Position numbers and translations under genes: made by a program. A DNA stretch of 64,000 bases from Duganella sp. CF402 (GTDB lineage: Bacteria; Pseudomonadota; Gammaproteobacteria; Burkholderiales; Burkholderiaceae_D): assembly GCF_900109645.1 (NCBI RefSeq), contig NZ_FOBG01000004.1, positions 124,001-188,000 of the forward strand, written 5' to 3'. Position 1 is the first letter of the stretch; every line of letters starts with the position of its first letter. The notes below the pieces were generated by a model. The model saw nothing but the letters and a program-made list of their open reading frames with translations. It did no database searches and was not told where the DNA came from. This document shows positions 35,573 through 44,941 of this stretch, piece after piece.

Positions 35573-36397
35573 ATGCAGATGAACGAGCCAGAAGCCCACT
35601 TCGGCGCCGGTCAGCGCAAGACCGGGCCGGTCATCCTCGACCTGAAAAATATCTCGCTCTCCTTCGGCGGCGTGAAGGCGCTGACCGATATTTCCTTCGA
35701 CGTGCGCCAACATGAGATCCGCGCCATCATCGGCCCGAACGGCGCGGGCAAAAGCTCCATGCTCAACGTGATCAACGGCGTGTACCGCCCGCAGCAAGGA
35801 CAGATCGTCTACCACGGCGAGGTGCGCAAGAACATGGATTGCTACGCCGCCGCCAAATCCGGCATCGCCCGCACCTTCCAGAACATCGCGCTGTTCAAGG
35901 GCATGACGGTGCTGGACAACATCATGACCGGCCGTAACCTCAAGATGAAGTCCAACTTCCTGATGCAGGCGCTGTACTGGGGTCCGGCGCGGCGCGAGGA
36001 AATCGCGCACCGCATCAAGGCCGAGGAGATCATCGACTTCCTCGAGATTCAGGCGATCCGCAAAACGCCGGTCGGCCGCCTGCCCTACGGCCTGCAAAAG
36101 CGCGTGGAGCTGGGCCGCGCGCTGGCCGCCGAGCCAGAAATCCTGCTGCTCGACGAACCGATGGCCGGTATGAATGTCGAAGAAAAGCAGGACATGTGCC
36201 GCTTTATCCTCGACGTGAACGACCAATTCGGCACCACCATCGTGCTGATCGAGCATGACATGGGTGTGGTGATGGATATCTCGGACCGCGTGGTGGTGCT
36301 CGACTACGGCAAAAAAATCGGCGACGGCACGCCGGATGAAGTGCGCGACAATCAGGATGTGATCAATGCTTACCTTGGAGTGGGCTGTGAACATTAA
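35573..36397 (+). CDS. Branched-chain-type ABC importer ATPase (LivG-like)
   Basis: 274 residues from ATG 35573, five bases after GGAGG; an ATG at 35558 overlapping the previous stop is an alternative. Walker A is GPNGAGKSS (about 53-61), the signature is replaced by the LivG-type LPYGLQKRVELGRAL, and Walker B is LLLDEPMAGMNVEEK. The fold matches LivG/BraF. It energises uptake through the two permeases downstream. Confidence 0.93.
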   Translation: MQMNEPEAHFGAGQRKTGPVILDLKNISLSFGGVKALTDISFDVRQHEIRAIIGPNGAGKSSMLNVINGVYRPQQGQIVYHGEVRKNMDCYAAAKSGIARTFQNIALFKGMTVLDNIMTGRNLKMKSNFLMQALYWGPARREEIAHRIKAEEIIDFLEIQAIRKTPVGRLPYGLQKRVELGRALAAEPEILLLDEPMAGMNVEEKQDMCRFILDVNDQFGTTIVLIEHDMGVVMDISDRVVVLDYGKKIGDGTPDEVRDNQDVINAYLGVGCEH

Positions 36398-37289
36398 CTT
36401 CTTCTTTGAGGTGCTGATCGGCGGCCTGCTGTCCGGCGTAATGTACGCGCTGGTGGCGATCGGTTTTGTGCTGATCTACAAAGCCTCCGGCGTGTTCAAC
36501 TTTGCACAGGGCGCGATGGTGTACTTCGCCGCGCTGACCTGCGTCGGCGTGATGGACAAGATGGGCGTATCGCTGTGGATAGCGCTGCCGATCACGGTGG
36601 CGGTGATGATTTTGCTAGGCCTGTCGATTGAGCGCGTGGTGCTGCGGCCTTTGGTCAACCAGCCGGAGATCACGCTGTTCATGGCGACCATCGGGCTAGC
36701 GTTTTTCATTGAGGGACTGGCGCAGCTGCTGTTCGGCGCGCAGGTGCGCAAGCTGGAACTGCCGATTGAAGACGTTCCTTCGCAGTACCTGATGGACAAC
36801 TACAACATCCTCGTCTCGCAATTCGACATCATGGCGGCGCTGGTATGCGGCCTGCTGGTCACGACGCTGGCCCTGCTGTTCTCGAAAACCAAAGTAGGCC
36901 GCGCCTTGCGCGCCGTAGCCGACGATCACCAGGCAGCGCTGGCGGTCGGCATTCCGCTGCAGCGCATCTGGGCCGTGCTGTGGGCGGTGGCCGGGCTGGT
37001 GGCACTGGTGGCGGGCATGCTGTGGGGCGCGCGCAATGGCGTGCAGTTCGCGCTGACCTTCGTCGCGTTGAAGGCACTGCCGGTGCTGATCCTCGGCGGC
37101 TTCACTTCCATGCCCGGCGCGATTGTCGGCGGCCTGATTATCGGCGCATCCGAAAAAATGGCCGAAGTGTACATCGGCCCGATGGTGGGCGGCGGCATCG
37201 AGGGCTGGTTCCCTTACGTGCTGGCCTTGCTGTTCCTGCTGGTGCGGCCGGAAGGCCTGTTCGGCGAAAAAATCATCCGGAGGATTTGA
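36387..37289 (+). CDS. Branched-chain-type ABC importer permease (LivH-like)
   Basis: 300 residues from GTG 36387, six bases after TTGGAG and overlapping the ATPase gene by 11 bases. An in-frame ATG at 36366 would add seven residues. About eight membrane helices; family motifs GLLSGVMYALVAIGFVLIYK (about 13-32), NFAQGAMVYF and GRALRAVADDHQAALAVGI are visible. One of the paired inner-membrane permeases. Confidence 0.93.
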   Translation: MNINFFFEVLIGGLLSGVMYALVAIGFVLIYKASGVFNFAQGAMVYFAALTCVGVMDKMGVSLWIALPITVAVMILLGLSIERVVLRPLVNQPEITLFMATIGLAFFIEGLAQLLFGAQVRKLELPIEDVPSQYLMDNYNILVSQFDIMAALVCGLLVTTLALLFSKTKVGRALRAVADDHQAALAVGIPLQRIWAVLWAVAGLVALVAGMLWGARNGVQFALTFVALKALPVLILGGFTSMPGAIVGGLIIGASEKMAEVYIGPMVGGGIEGWFPYVLALLFLLVRPEGLFGEKIIRRI

Positions 37290-37292
37290 CGC

Positions 37293-38351
37293 ATGTTCTA
37301 CCGCGAAGCAGGACAATTCAAAACCAGCTATCAGGCCGACGGCCAGATCTTCCCGATTTTGCAGGACCGCGTTGCGCTGCTGGCGCTGCTGGCGGTCGCG
37401 GTGCTCGCCGTGCCGGCCCTCGCATCGCCGTATGTGCTGTCCGCCATCCTGATCCCGTTCCTGATTTTTGCGCTGGCCGCGCTGGGCCTCAACATCCTGA
37501 CCGGCTACGCAGGCCAGCTGTCGCTCGGCACGGCGGCCTTCATGGCGGTGGGCGCCTTCGCCTCATACAACTTCATCCTGCGCATTCCGGGCTTGCCGGT
37601 GCTGGTGGCGTTTGTGCTGGGCGGCTTGAGCGCGGCGCTGGTCGGCATCGCGTTTGGCCTGCCGTCGCTACGCATACGCGGCTTCTACCTCGCCGCCGCC
37701 ACGCTGGCGACGCAATTCTTCGTAGTCTGGTGCCTGACCAAGATTCCCTACCTGACCAACTACAGTTCTTCCGGCGTGATCACCGCGCAGCCCATCGTCA
37801 TCCTCGGCTACGCCTTCGATACGCCGGACCGCAAATACCTGCTGGTGCTGGCTGTGGTGACCGTGATGGCGCTGCTGGCCAAGAATATGATCCGCTCCAA
37901 CGTCGGCCGCTCGTGGATGGCCGTGCGCGACATGGACGTGGCGGCCGAAGTGATCGGCTTCCGCCTGATGCGCACCAAGCTGCTGGCGTTTGCGGTCAGC
38001 TCCTTCTACTGCGGCGTGGCCGGCGCGCTGTATGCGTATGCCTACCTCGGTACAGTGGAACCGGAGGCGTACAACCTCGATATGTCGTTCCGCATTCTGT
38101 TCATGATTATCATTGGCGGCGTCGGTTCGGTACTGGGTTCTTTCCTCGGCGCGGCTTTCATTGTGCTGCTGCCGGTGCTGTTGAATGTCGTTGCGCATAG
38201 CCTTGCGCTGCCGACCAGCGTCGCCTCCAATCTGGAGCTGATGGTGTTCGGCGCGTTGATTATATTTTTCCTGATCGTCGAGCCTCACGGCCTTGCGCGC
38301 CTGTGGCAAATTGGTAAAGAGAAGTTGCGTCTGTGGCCGTTCCCCCATTAA
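37293..38351 (+). CDS. Branched-chain-type ABC importer permease (LivM-like)
   Basis: 352 residues with about nine to ten membrane helices. Motifs LGLNILTGYAGQLSLGTAAF (about 65-84), GRSWMAVRDMDVAAEVIG and the GSVLGSFLGAAF segment are those of LivM/BraE. It starts three bases after the LivH-like gene. Together they form the transmembrane channel of the importer. Confidence 0.93.
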   Translation: MFYREAGQFKTSYQADGQIFPILQDRVALLALLAVAVLAVPALASPYVLSAILIPFLIFALAALGLNILTGYAGQLSLGTAAFMAVGAFASYNFILRIPGLPVLVAFVLGGLSAALVGIAFGLPSLRIRGFYLAAATLATQFFVVWCLTKIPYLTNYSSSGVITAQPIVILGYAFDTPDRKYLLVLAVVTVMALLAKNMIRSNVGRSWMAVRDMDVAAEVIGFRLMRTKLLAFAVSSFYCGVAGALYAYAYLGTVEPEAYNLDMSFRILFMIIIGGVGSVLGSFLGAAFIVLLPVLLNVVAHSLALPTSVASNLELMVFGALIIFFLIVEPHGLARLWQIGKEKLRLWPFPH

Positions 38352-38371
38352 AAAATCAGAGGAGACACACT

Positions 38372-39676
38372 ATGAAACGCTTTGCATCCATCATCGCCGG
38401 ACTCACACTGGCCGCCAGCGGCGCGGCGCTCGCGCAGCCTGCGGAACAGTACATCGCCCTGCCCTCCTACCGCGTAGGCCCTTATGCGGCGGGCGGTTCC
38501 GGCTTTTACGGCGGTATCATCGACTACTTCAACCTGGTGAATCTGTCGGGCGGCGTGAACGGCGTGAAGATTGCGTGGGAAGAGTGCGAGACGGAATACA
38601 ACCCATCACGCGGCGTGGAATGCTACGAGCGCTTGAAAACCAAGAACGGCGGCGCCACGTTGGTCGAGCCTTTATCCACAGGTGTCGCGTACGGGATTCT
38701 CGATCGCCTCGCCGTCGATAAAATTCCGATGACGATGATCGGCTACGGCCGCTCGGACGCCGCCAACGGCAAAGTATTTCCCTACGTTTTCCCACTGATT
38801 ACCAGCTACTGGAATCAGGCGGCTGCCATGATCAAGTACCTCGGCGACAAGGAAGGCGGCATCGATAAACTGAAAGGCAAGAAGATCGTCCACCTCTACC
38901 ACGACTCGGCATTCGGCAAGGAACCCTTGCCAGTGCTGGAGGCGTTGAGCAAGCAGCACGGCTTTGAGCTGATCAAGATTCCGGTGACACCGCCGGGCAG
39001 CGAGCAGCAGTCGCAGTGGCTGCAAATCCGCCAGGCGCGTCCCGACCATGTGATCCTGTGGGGTTGGGGCTCGATGAATGCGGTAGCCATCAAGACCGCG
39101 CAACGCAACGGCTTCCCGCGCGAGAAAATCCTCGGCGTATGGTGGGCCGGTTCGGAAGAAGATACCGTACCTACGGGCGATGCGGCCAAGGGCTACAGCG
39201 CGATGACCTTCAACACGCCGGGCAACTATCCAGTGATGGATGAGATCCGCAAAAAACTCTACACCGATGGCAAGGGCAATCTGGCGGATGCATCGCGCAT
39301 CGGCAGCGTCTACCACATGCGCGGTGTGAGCGCGGGCATCCTGTGGGTGGAAGCGATCCGCACCGCGCAGGAGAAGTTCGGCAAGGGCAAGCGCGTCACC
39401 GGCGAACAGCTGCGCTGGGGCCTGGAGAACCTCAACGTCGACGAAGCACGACTGAAAGCCGTCGGTGCGTTCGGTATGCTGCCGACAGTGAAGACCAGCT
39501 GCGACGATCATGAAGGCTCGGGCGCGGTAAAAGTCCAGCAATGGGACGGCAAGAAGTGGAGCGCCATCACGCCAAACTGGATCGTCGGCGACAAGGCGTT
39601 GACCCGCAAGCTGCTGGAAGAAAGCTCCGCAGCCTACGCGGCCGAGAAAAAAATCACACCGGCATGCCTGAAATGA
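38372..39676 (+). CDS. Periplasmic substrate-binding protein of a branched-chain-type importer
   Basis: 434 residues; AGAGGAGAC precedes ATG 38372. The signal peptide MKRFASIIAGLTLAASGAA is cleaved near ALAQP. The mature protein is a type-I periplasmic binding fold (PSYRVGPYAAGGSGFYGGI, KKIVHLYHDSAFGKEPLPVLE). It is larger than LivJ (about 370 residues) and belongs to the group found beside acyl-CoA synthetases, believed to bind aromatic or fatty acid-like compounds rather than amino acids. Ligand not predictable from sequence alone. Confidence 0.9.
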   Translation: MKRFASIIAGLTLAASGAALAQPAEQYIALPSYRVGPYAAGGSGFYGGIIDYFNLVNLSGGVNGVKIAWEECETEYNPSRGVECYERLKTKNGGATLVEPLSTGVAYGILDRLAVDKIPMTMIGYGRSDAANGKVFPYVFPLITSYWNQAAAMIKYLGDKEGGIDKLKGKKIVHLYHDSAFGKEPLPVLEALSKQHGFELIKIPVTPPGSEQQSQWLQIRQARPDHVILWGWGSMNAVAIKTAQRNGFPREKILGVWWAGSEEDTVPTGDAAKGYSAMTFNTPGNYPVMDEIRKKLYTDGKGNLADASRIGSVYHMRGVSAGILWVEAIRTAQEKFGKGKRVTGEQLRWGLENLNVDEARLKAVGAFGMLPTVKTSCDDHEGSGAVKVQQWDGKKWSAITPNWIVGDKALTRKLLEESSAAYAAEKKITPACLK

Positions 39677-40488
39677 CCGCCACTGCCACTCCGTACCTGT
39701 CTGTGAATAACGTGGAAGTTATCTACGACCACGTTATCCTCGTGCTGAAAGGCGTCTCGCTGCAAGTCCCGCAGGGGAAGATCGTCGCCCTGCTGGGCGC
39801 CAATGGCGCGGGCAAATCGACCACACTGAAAACCATCTCTACCCTGCTGCGCGGTGAACGCGGCGACGTCACCAAGGGCGAAGTCCAGTTCAAGGGCGAA
39901 CGCATCGACCATCTCACGCCGAATGAGCTGGTCAAGCGCGGCCTGTCGCAGGTGATGGAAGGCCGTCACTGCTTCGGCCATCTGACCATCGAAGAAAACC
40001 TGTTGACCGGCGCTTACACGCGCACCGATTCCCGCGCGGAGCTGAAGGCGTCGCTGGAAAAGGTCTACCACTACTTCCCGCGCCTGAAGGAGCGTCGGCA
40101 AAGCCAGGCCGGCTACACCTCCGGCGGCGAGCAGCAGATGTGCGCCATCGGCCGCGCGCTGATGGCCAAGCCTTCCATGATTTTGCTGGACGAGCCGTCG
40201 ATGGGCATCGCGCCGCAAATCGTCGACGAGATTTTCGGCATCGTCAAAGACTTGAACAGCAAGGAGAACGTCTCTTTCCTGCTGGCTGAGCAAAACACCA
40301 GCATCGCGCTGCGCTACGCGGACTTCGGCTACATCCTCGAAAACGGCCGCGTAGTGATGGAAGGCGCGGCGGCCGACCTGTCCTGCAACGAAGACGTGAA
40401 AGAATTCTATCTCGGCGTCTCCGGCGCGGGTCGCAAGAGCTTCCGCGACATGAAATTTTACCGGCGCCGCAAACGCTGGCTGGCATAA
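39673..40488 (+). CDS. Branched-chain-type ABC importer ATPase (LivF-like)
   Basis: 271 residues from the ATG overlapping the binding-protein stop (ATGA); ATG 39664 is an in-frame alternative. Walker A GANGAGKST, the LivF-type VMEGRHCFGHLTIEENL segment, YTSGGEQQMCAIGRAL signature and LLDEPSMGIAPQIV Walker B are clear. A C-terminal tail (KSFRDMKFYRRRKRWL) is longer and more basic than in LivF of E. coli, as in related beta-proteobacterial clusters. Confidence 0.93.
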   Translation: MTATATPYLSVNNVEVIYDHVILVLKGVSLQVPQGKIVALLGANGAGKSTTLKTISTLLRGERGDVTKGEVQFKGERIDHLTPNELVKRGLSQVMEGRHCFGHLTIEENLLTGAYTRTDSRAELKASLEKVYHYFPRLKERRQSQAGYTSGGEQQMCAIGRALMAKPSMILLDEPSMGIAPQIVDEIFGIVKDLNSKENVSFLLAEQNTSIALRYADFGYILENGRVVMEGAAADLSCNEDVKEFYLGVSGAGRKSFRDMKFYRRRKRWLA

Positions 40489-40496
40489 GGAACAGA

Positions 40497-40847
40497 ATGA
40501 ATCTCACCAAGGCCAAGGCTTACTGCCGCAAGCTGCCCGGCGCCACCGAAGACATCAAATGGGAGACCAACCTGGTGTTCTCGGTCGGCGAGAAAATGTT
40601 CGCCGTTACCGGCGCCGATGGCAGCGAGCGAGGTATCAGCTTCAAGGTCGATGACGACCGTTTTTTGGAATTGACCGACCGTCCCGGCATCATTCCAGCG
40701 CCCTACCTTGCGCGCGCCAAGTGGGTCTACATCGAAGACCCGAAAGCGATCAGCGACGCGGAAGTGGCCGAACTGCTGCAACGGTCTTACGAATTGGTGT
40801 TCGCCAAACTGACCAAAAAGCTGCAACGCGAAATACAAGGATCCTGA
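40497..40847 (+). CDS. MmcQ/YjbR family protein
   Basis: 116 residues of the small YjbR-like fold, with KLPGATEDIKWETNLVFSVG (about 13-32) and the closing ELLQRSYELVFAKLTKK helix. Some members bind DNA in crystal studies; the cellular role is unknown. It sits inside the operon, eight bases after the LivF-like gene and two bases before the ligase gene, which is unusual for this family and suggests co-regulation. Confidence 0.88.
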   Translation: MNLTKAKAYCRKLPGATEDIKWETNLVFSVGEKMFAVTGADGSERGISFKVDDDRFLELTDRPGIIPAPYLARAKWVYIEDPKAISDAEVAELLQRSYELVFAKLTKKLQREIQGS

Positions 40848-40849
40848 AC

Positions 40850-42109
40850 ATGGCCGATACTTTCGACAGCCTCGAAGCGCGCGCGCCGGAACAGCGCGAA
40901 CGCGAACTGATGGCGCGCCTGCCGCAGCTGGTGGCGCGCGCCAAGGCAGCGGCGGGATGGTCGCGCATCCTCAAGGACGTCAACGCCACCGATATCAACA
41001 GCCGCGCCGCATTGGCCACGCTGCCGGTAACACGCAAGTCCGACCTGCACGCGCTGCAGGAGCAGCATGCGCCGTTCGGCGGCTTGAATACCACGCCGGT
41101 GGGCCAGCTGGCGCGCGTCTACATGTCGCCCGGCCCGATCTTCGATCCCGAGGGACGCGGCGCCGACTGGTGGCGTTTCGCACGGCCGCTCTACGCGGCG
41201 GGCGCGCGCGCCGGCGGGCTGCTGCAAAACTGCTTCTCCTACCACTTCACGCCGGCCGCCTTCATGGTGGAAGGCGGCGCGGCGCGCCTCGGCTGCGCGG
41301 TGATCCCGGCCGGCAGCGGCCAGACCGAAATGCAGGTGCAAGCGATCCACGCGCTGCGGCCGGATACCTACGTCGGCACGCCGTCCTTCCTGAAGATCAT
41401 CATCGAGAAGGCGCAGGAGATGGGTGTGGAGATCAGCAGCATCAAGCGCGCGCTGGTGAGCGCCGAAGCGCTGCCCGAATCGCTGCGCACATGGTTCGCC
41501 GAGCACGGCATACCGCAGGTGCTGCAAGCCTACGCCTCGGCCGATGTCGGCAGCATCGCCTACGAAACCCGCAGCGGCGATGTGCGCGACCCCGGCATGG
41601 TGCTGGATGAAGACGTGATCCTCGAAATAGTCCGTCCCGGCAGCGGCGATCCCGTACCTGCGGGCGAAGTGGGCGAAGTGGTGCTCACCGTGTTCAACCC
41701 GGACTATCCGCTGATCCGCTTTGCCACCGGCGACCTGTCGGCGATCCTGACCGATGCACCACCGTCGGCCTGTGGCCGCACCAATACCCGCATCAAAGGC
41801 TGGCTGGGTCGCGCGGACCAGACCACCAAGGTGCGCGGCATGTTTGTCCATCCGTCGCAGGTACACGACATCGCGCGCCGCCATCCGGAAATTGTGAAAG
41901 CGCGTCTTGTGGTGTCGGGCCAGATCGCGCAGGAGGCTATGACGCTGCATTGCGAGGTAGTCGATGCAGCCAGCGCCAGCGCCAGCGCCGCCGGCATCGT
42001 CGAGTCCATCCGCAAGCTCACCAAGCTACGCGGCGAGGTGCAGTTTGTCGCCGTCGGCAGCCTGCCCAACGACGGCAAGGTCATCGCCGATGTGCGCGAC
42101 TATCAGTAA
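40850..42109 (+). CDS. Phenylacetate-CoA ligase-like adenylate-forming enzyme
   Basis: 419 residues, an adenylation fold of the PaaK class: short N-terminal AARAKAAAGWSR, the FSYHFTPAAFMVEGGAARLG central segment, YASADVGSIAYET and the late GDLSAI and GWLGRADQTTKVRGMFVHPSQV motifs. It activates an aryl acid to CoA. No other phenylacetate-degradation gene is in the window. As the last gene of the importer operon it may act on the imported compound. Confidence 0.9.
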   Translation: MADTFDSLEARAPEQRERELMARLPQLVARAKAAAGWSRILKDVNATDINSRAALATLPVTRKSDLHALQEQHAPFGGLNTTPVGQLARVYMSPGPIFDPEGRGADWWRFARPLYAAGARAGGLLQNCFSYHFTPAAFMVEGGAARLGCAVIPAGSGQTEMQVQAIHALRPDTYVGTPSFLKIIIEKAQEMGVEISSIKRALVSAEALPESLRTWFAEHGIPQVLQAYASADVGSIAYETRSGDVRDPGMVLDEDVILEIVRPGSGDPVPAGEVGEVVLTVFNPDYPLIRFATGDLSAILTDAPPSACGRTNTRIKGWLGRADQTTKVRGMFVHPSQVHDIARRHPEIVKARLVVSGQIAQEAMTLHCEVVDAASASASAAGIVESIRKLTKLRGEVQFVAVGSLPNDGKVIADVRDYQ

Positions 42110-42154
42110 TTGGTGGATAATATCGGACTTCACATTCGTTTTTAATAAAAAATC

Positions 42155-42727
42155 ATGCAAGACTTCCACCACAACCGCGCCCGCGCCCTGCTGGAGAGCG
42201 CTGAAGAACTGTTCACCAAACAGGACGTCGATAACGCTGTCGCCGCGATGGCCGACACGCTGAACGCCCGCTATAACCAGCCGGAGGCGGAAGAATTCCC
42301 GCTGGTGCTGGGCGTGATGGGCGGCGCCGTGGTCTTCACCGGCAACCTGCTGCCGCAGCTGACCTTCCCGCTGGAATTCGACTACATCCACGTCAGCCGC
42401 TACGGCGACGAGGACAAGGGCGGTGAAGTGGTGTGGAAAGTGGTGCCGCGTTCGAACGTCGCCGGCCGCACCGTGATCGTGCTGGACGACATCCTGGACG
42501 AAGGTGAAACCCTGGCCCACGTCAAACAGCGCCTGCTGGACATGGGCGCCAAGGAAGTGATCCTGGCCGTGTTCGCGGACAAGGCCATCGGCAAGGTCAA
42601 GCCGGTGAAAGCCGATATCGTCGGCATCACCATCCCGAACCGCTTCGTGGTCGGTTTCGGCATGGATGCTTACGGCTACTGGCGTAATCTGCCGGGGTTG
42701 TGGGCAATCAACAACCCCGACGCTTAA
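42155..42727 (+). CDS. hpt: Hypoxanthine-guanine phosphoribosyltransferase
   Basis: 190 residues, a type-I phosphoribosyltransferase: VVLDDILDEGETL-type PRPP loop (here VIVLDDILDEGETLAHV at about 107-123), the FDYIHVSRYGDEDKGGEV flexible loop and GMDAYGYWRNLPGLWAI at the C-terminus. Salvages hypoxanthine and guanine to IMP/GMP in the cytoplasm. The stop abuts that of the convergent nitronate monooxygenase gene. Confidence 0.92.
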   Translation: MQDFHHNRARALLESAEELFTKQDVDNAVAAMADTLNARYNQPEAEEFPLVLGVMGGAVVFTGNLLPQLTFPLEFDYIHVSRYGDEDKGGEVVWKVVPRSNVAGRTVIVLDDILDEGETLAHVKQRLLDMGAKEVILAVFADKAIGKVKPVKADIVGITIPNRFVVGFGMDAYGYWRNLPGLWAINNPDA

Positions 42728-43681
42728 TTACAACGCCAGGCGGGCGCGCGCGGCGTCGTATTCGCGCTTCAGACGCTCGACCATTTCGCCGGCCGATGGA
42801 ATATCGTCCATCAGGCCCACGCCCTGGCCGGCGCCCCAGATGTCGCGCCAGGCCTTGGCGCTGCTGGAACCGAAGTTCATCGCGGTCTTGTCGGCGGTCG
42901 GCAGCGCGTCCGGATCAAGGCCGGCGGCCACGATGGATTTTTTCAGGTAGTTGCCGTGCACGCCGGTGAACAGGTTCGAGTACACAATATCGGCGGCGGT
43001 CGACTCGACGATGGCTTCACGATAGCCGTCGCTCACATTCGATTCCTTGGTCGCCAGCCAGCGCGAGCCGATGTACGCGAAGTCCGCCCCCATCGCCTGA
43101 GCCGCCAGGATGGCGTCGCCGGTCGCAATCGAACCGGACAGGGCGATCGGGCCCTTGAAGAACTTGCGCACTTCACCCACCAGCGCGAATGGCGACAAGG
43201 TGCCGGCATGGCCGCCGGCGCCGCTGGCCACCAGAATCAAACCATCCACACCCGCTTCCAGTGCTTTTTCCGCGTGACGGATCGACACTACGTCGTGCAG
43301 CACGATGCCGCCGTAGCTGTGGATCGCGTCCAGCATCTCTTTCGGCGGCGCGCGCAGCGAGGAAATGATGATCGGGATCTGGTGCTTCACGCACACTTCC
43401 ACGTCATGCGCCAGGCGGTCGTTCGACTGGTGCACGATCTGGTTGACGGCGATCGGGCCGACGCGCTTGTCAGGATTGGCGGCCTGGAAGTCGGCCAGTT
43501 CTTTTTGCAGGTCGGTCAGCCACACATCCAGCAGTTCGGCCGGACGCGCGTTCAGCGCCGGGAACGAACCGACGATGCCGGCCTTGCATTGCGCCGCCAC
43601 CAGCGCCGGACCGCTGGCAATGAACATCGGCGAAGCGATGACGGGAAGGGTGAGGTTTTGCAACACTGCAGGCAGGGTCAT
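42728..43681 (-). CDS. Nitronate monooxygenase family flavoprotein
   Basis: 317 residues from ATG 43681. A TIM-barrel FMN enzyme: LPVIASPMFIASGPALVAA, the GLILVASGAGGHAGTLSPFAL phosphate-binding loop (about 179-199), LSGSIATGDAILAAQAMGADFAYIGSRWLATKES, split over residues 217-250. Oxidises alkyl nitronates (or acts on propionate-3-nitronate) with oxygen. The class II-like form is common in proteobacteria. Monocistronic. Confidence 0.93.
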   Translation of the reverse strand: MTLPAVLQNLTLPVIASPMFIASGPALVAAQCKAGIVGSFPALNARPAELLDVWLTDLQKELADFQAANPDKRVGPIAVNQIVHQSNDRLAHDVEVCVKHQIPIIISSLRAPPKEMLDAIHSYGGIVLHDVVSIRHAEKALEAGVDGLILVASGAGGHAGTLSPFALVGEVRKFFKGPIALSGSIATGDAILAAQAMGADFAYIGSRWLATKESNVSDGYREAIVESTAADIVYSNLFTGVHGNYLKKSIVAAGLDPDALPTADKTAMNFGSSSAKAWRDIWGAGQGVGLMDDIPSAGEMVERLKREYDAARARLAL

Positions 43682-43770
43682 AGCGGGCTCGCTGGGGTGA
43701 GTTAATCGGTCCAAACGATTATAGATCGAAAATAGTACGACCGTGCCTAAAATAGGGAACTTACTCTACT

Positions 43771-44679
43771 TTATTCATTAAGTAAGTACTCACCCTCAAC
43801 CCGTGCCGCAGCGCCGCGCACCAGCTGGCTTACCGCCCACTTGCCCAACTCCTCGGGCGATTGCTTGAGGAAGTTGGTATTGGCCGCCGCAAACACCGGC
43901 ATCGAGGTCAGCAGCACCGGCACATCGGCCAGCGGAATGCGCTGGCGTTCCAGCAGCAGGAACTTGAGCAGCACTTTCAGCGCGTTCTGCGCGTTGCGCA
44001 GCGGATCGGCGGCCAGGTAGTCCAGCCGCGAACGGGCGCGCGCCAGGGCGCCGGCCACGTCGGTGAACGGCGCGCCGTGGCCAGGGATCACCACTTTCAC
44101 GTCCAGCCCGGCGATCAGGTCCAGCGTGGCGCGTTCCTCGGCAAAGCCGGATTTTCCATCCAGTTCCGGGAAGATCACGCCAAAACCGTTTTCCCACAGC
44201 GCGTCGGCCGAGGCCAGCACTTTTTCTTGCGGACAGTAGAAAATCAGCGAATGCGGATCGTGGCCAGGCGCGGCCAGCGCCTGCCATTCCATATCGGCCA
44301 GAGTCAGCACGTCGCCGGGGGCGATGGTGGCGTCGAAGGTAAAGCGGTCGCAGCGCTGGCCGGTGGCCTTGAAGCTCAGCGCTTCCACGTCCCAGTGCCG
44401 GACTTTTTCCGCTTCCGCCACCGGAATCGAGGTCTTGCAGCCGAAATGGGCCTGCAGGATGGCATTGCCGCCGCAGTGGTCGGAGTGCAAGTGGGTGTTG
44501 ATGATCTGGTCGAGGTGGCGGCCGTGCAGCGCGTGGCGCACCAGTTCCAGCGTCTGCGGCGCGTGGCTCAGGTAGCCGGTATCGATAATGGCCGTGTCGT
44601 GGCGGCCCAGCAGCATGATGTTGTTGGACGAGAGCCAACCGCGCTCAAACACCTGTATCGAATCCGGCAGCACGTTCAT
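43771..44679 (-). CDS. MBL-fold metallo-hydrolase
   Basis: 302 residues from ATG 44679, overlapping the stop of the DUF1289 gene (ATGA). The zinc motif THLHSDHCGG (about residues 65-74), a downstream PGHDPHSLIFY with the next histidine and a late VIPGHGAPF are all present. Resembles the glyoxalase II-like and quorum-lactonase-like group. A long C-terminal helical region (about 205-302) is typical of the YtnP/putative hydrolase branch. Substrate unknown. Confidence 0.9.
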   Translation of the reverse strand: MNVLPDSIQVFERGWLSSNNIMLLGRHDTAIIDTGYLSHAPQTLELVRHALHGRHLDQIINTHLHSDHCGGNAILQAHFGCKTSIPVAEAEKVRHWDVEALSFKATGQRCDRFTFDATIAPGDVLTLADMEWQALAAPGHDPHSLIFYCPQEKVLASADALWENGFGVIFPELDGKSGFAEERATLDLIAGLDVKVVIPGHGAPFTDVAGALARARSRLDYLAADPLRNAQNALKVLLKFLLLERQRIPLADVPVLLTSMPVFAAANTNFLKQSPEELGKWAVSQLVRGAAARVEGEYLLNE

Positions 44680-44888
44680 TCTTCCTCGTCGAAATGCACG
44701 GTTAAGCGACGCTGCGGCAGCTCCGCCCATACGGCGCGCTTGAAATCGTCATCGGCTTTGCCCCAGGCCACGATTTCGGGAATGGTGCGCAAGCAACCCA
44801 TGCAATAGCGGCGCTCACTGTCCATTTTGCACAGGCTCACGCACGGCGAGGGGACGGGGGATGGAATTGTGTTGGTTACTTCACTCAT
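44676..44888 (-). CDS. DUF1289 small cysteine-rich protein
   Basis: 70 residues from ATG 44888. Four cysteines are in PCVSLCKMDSERRYCMGCLRTI (split over residues 14-36) followed by EI-WG, the DUF1289 pattern, which may bind a metal or Fe-S cluster. Translationally coupled to the downstream MBL hydrolase. Function unknown. Confidence 0.9.
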   Translation of the reverse strand: MSEVTNTIPSPVPSPCVSLCKMDSERRYCMGCLRTIPEIVAWGKADDDFKRAVWAELPQRRLTVHFDEEE

Positions 44889-44941
44889 GACGCCATTATG
44901 CCGTGAAGCTGCTTGACTTGGGGAAGCGGAGGCGTAGACTA

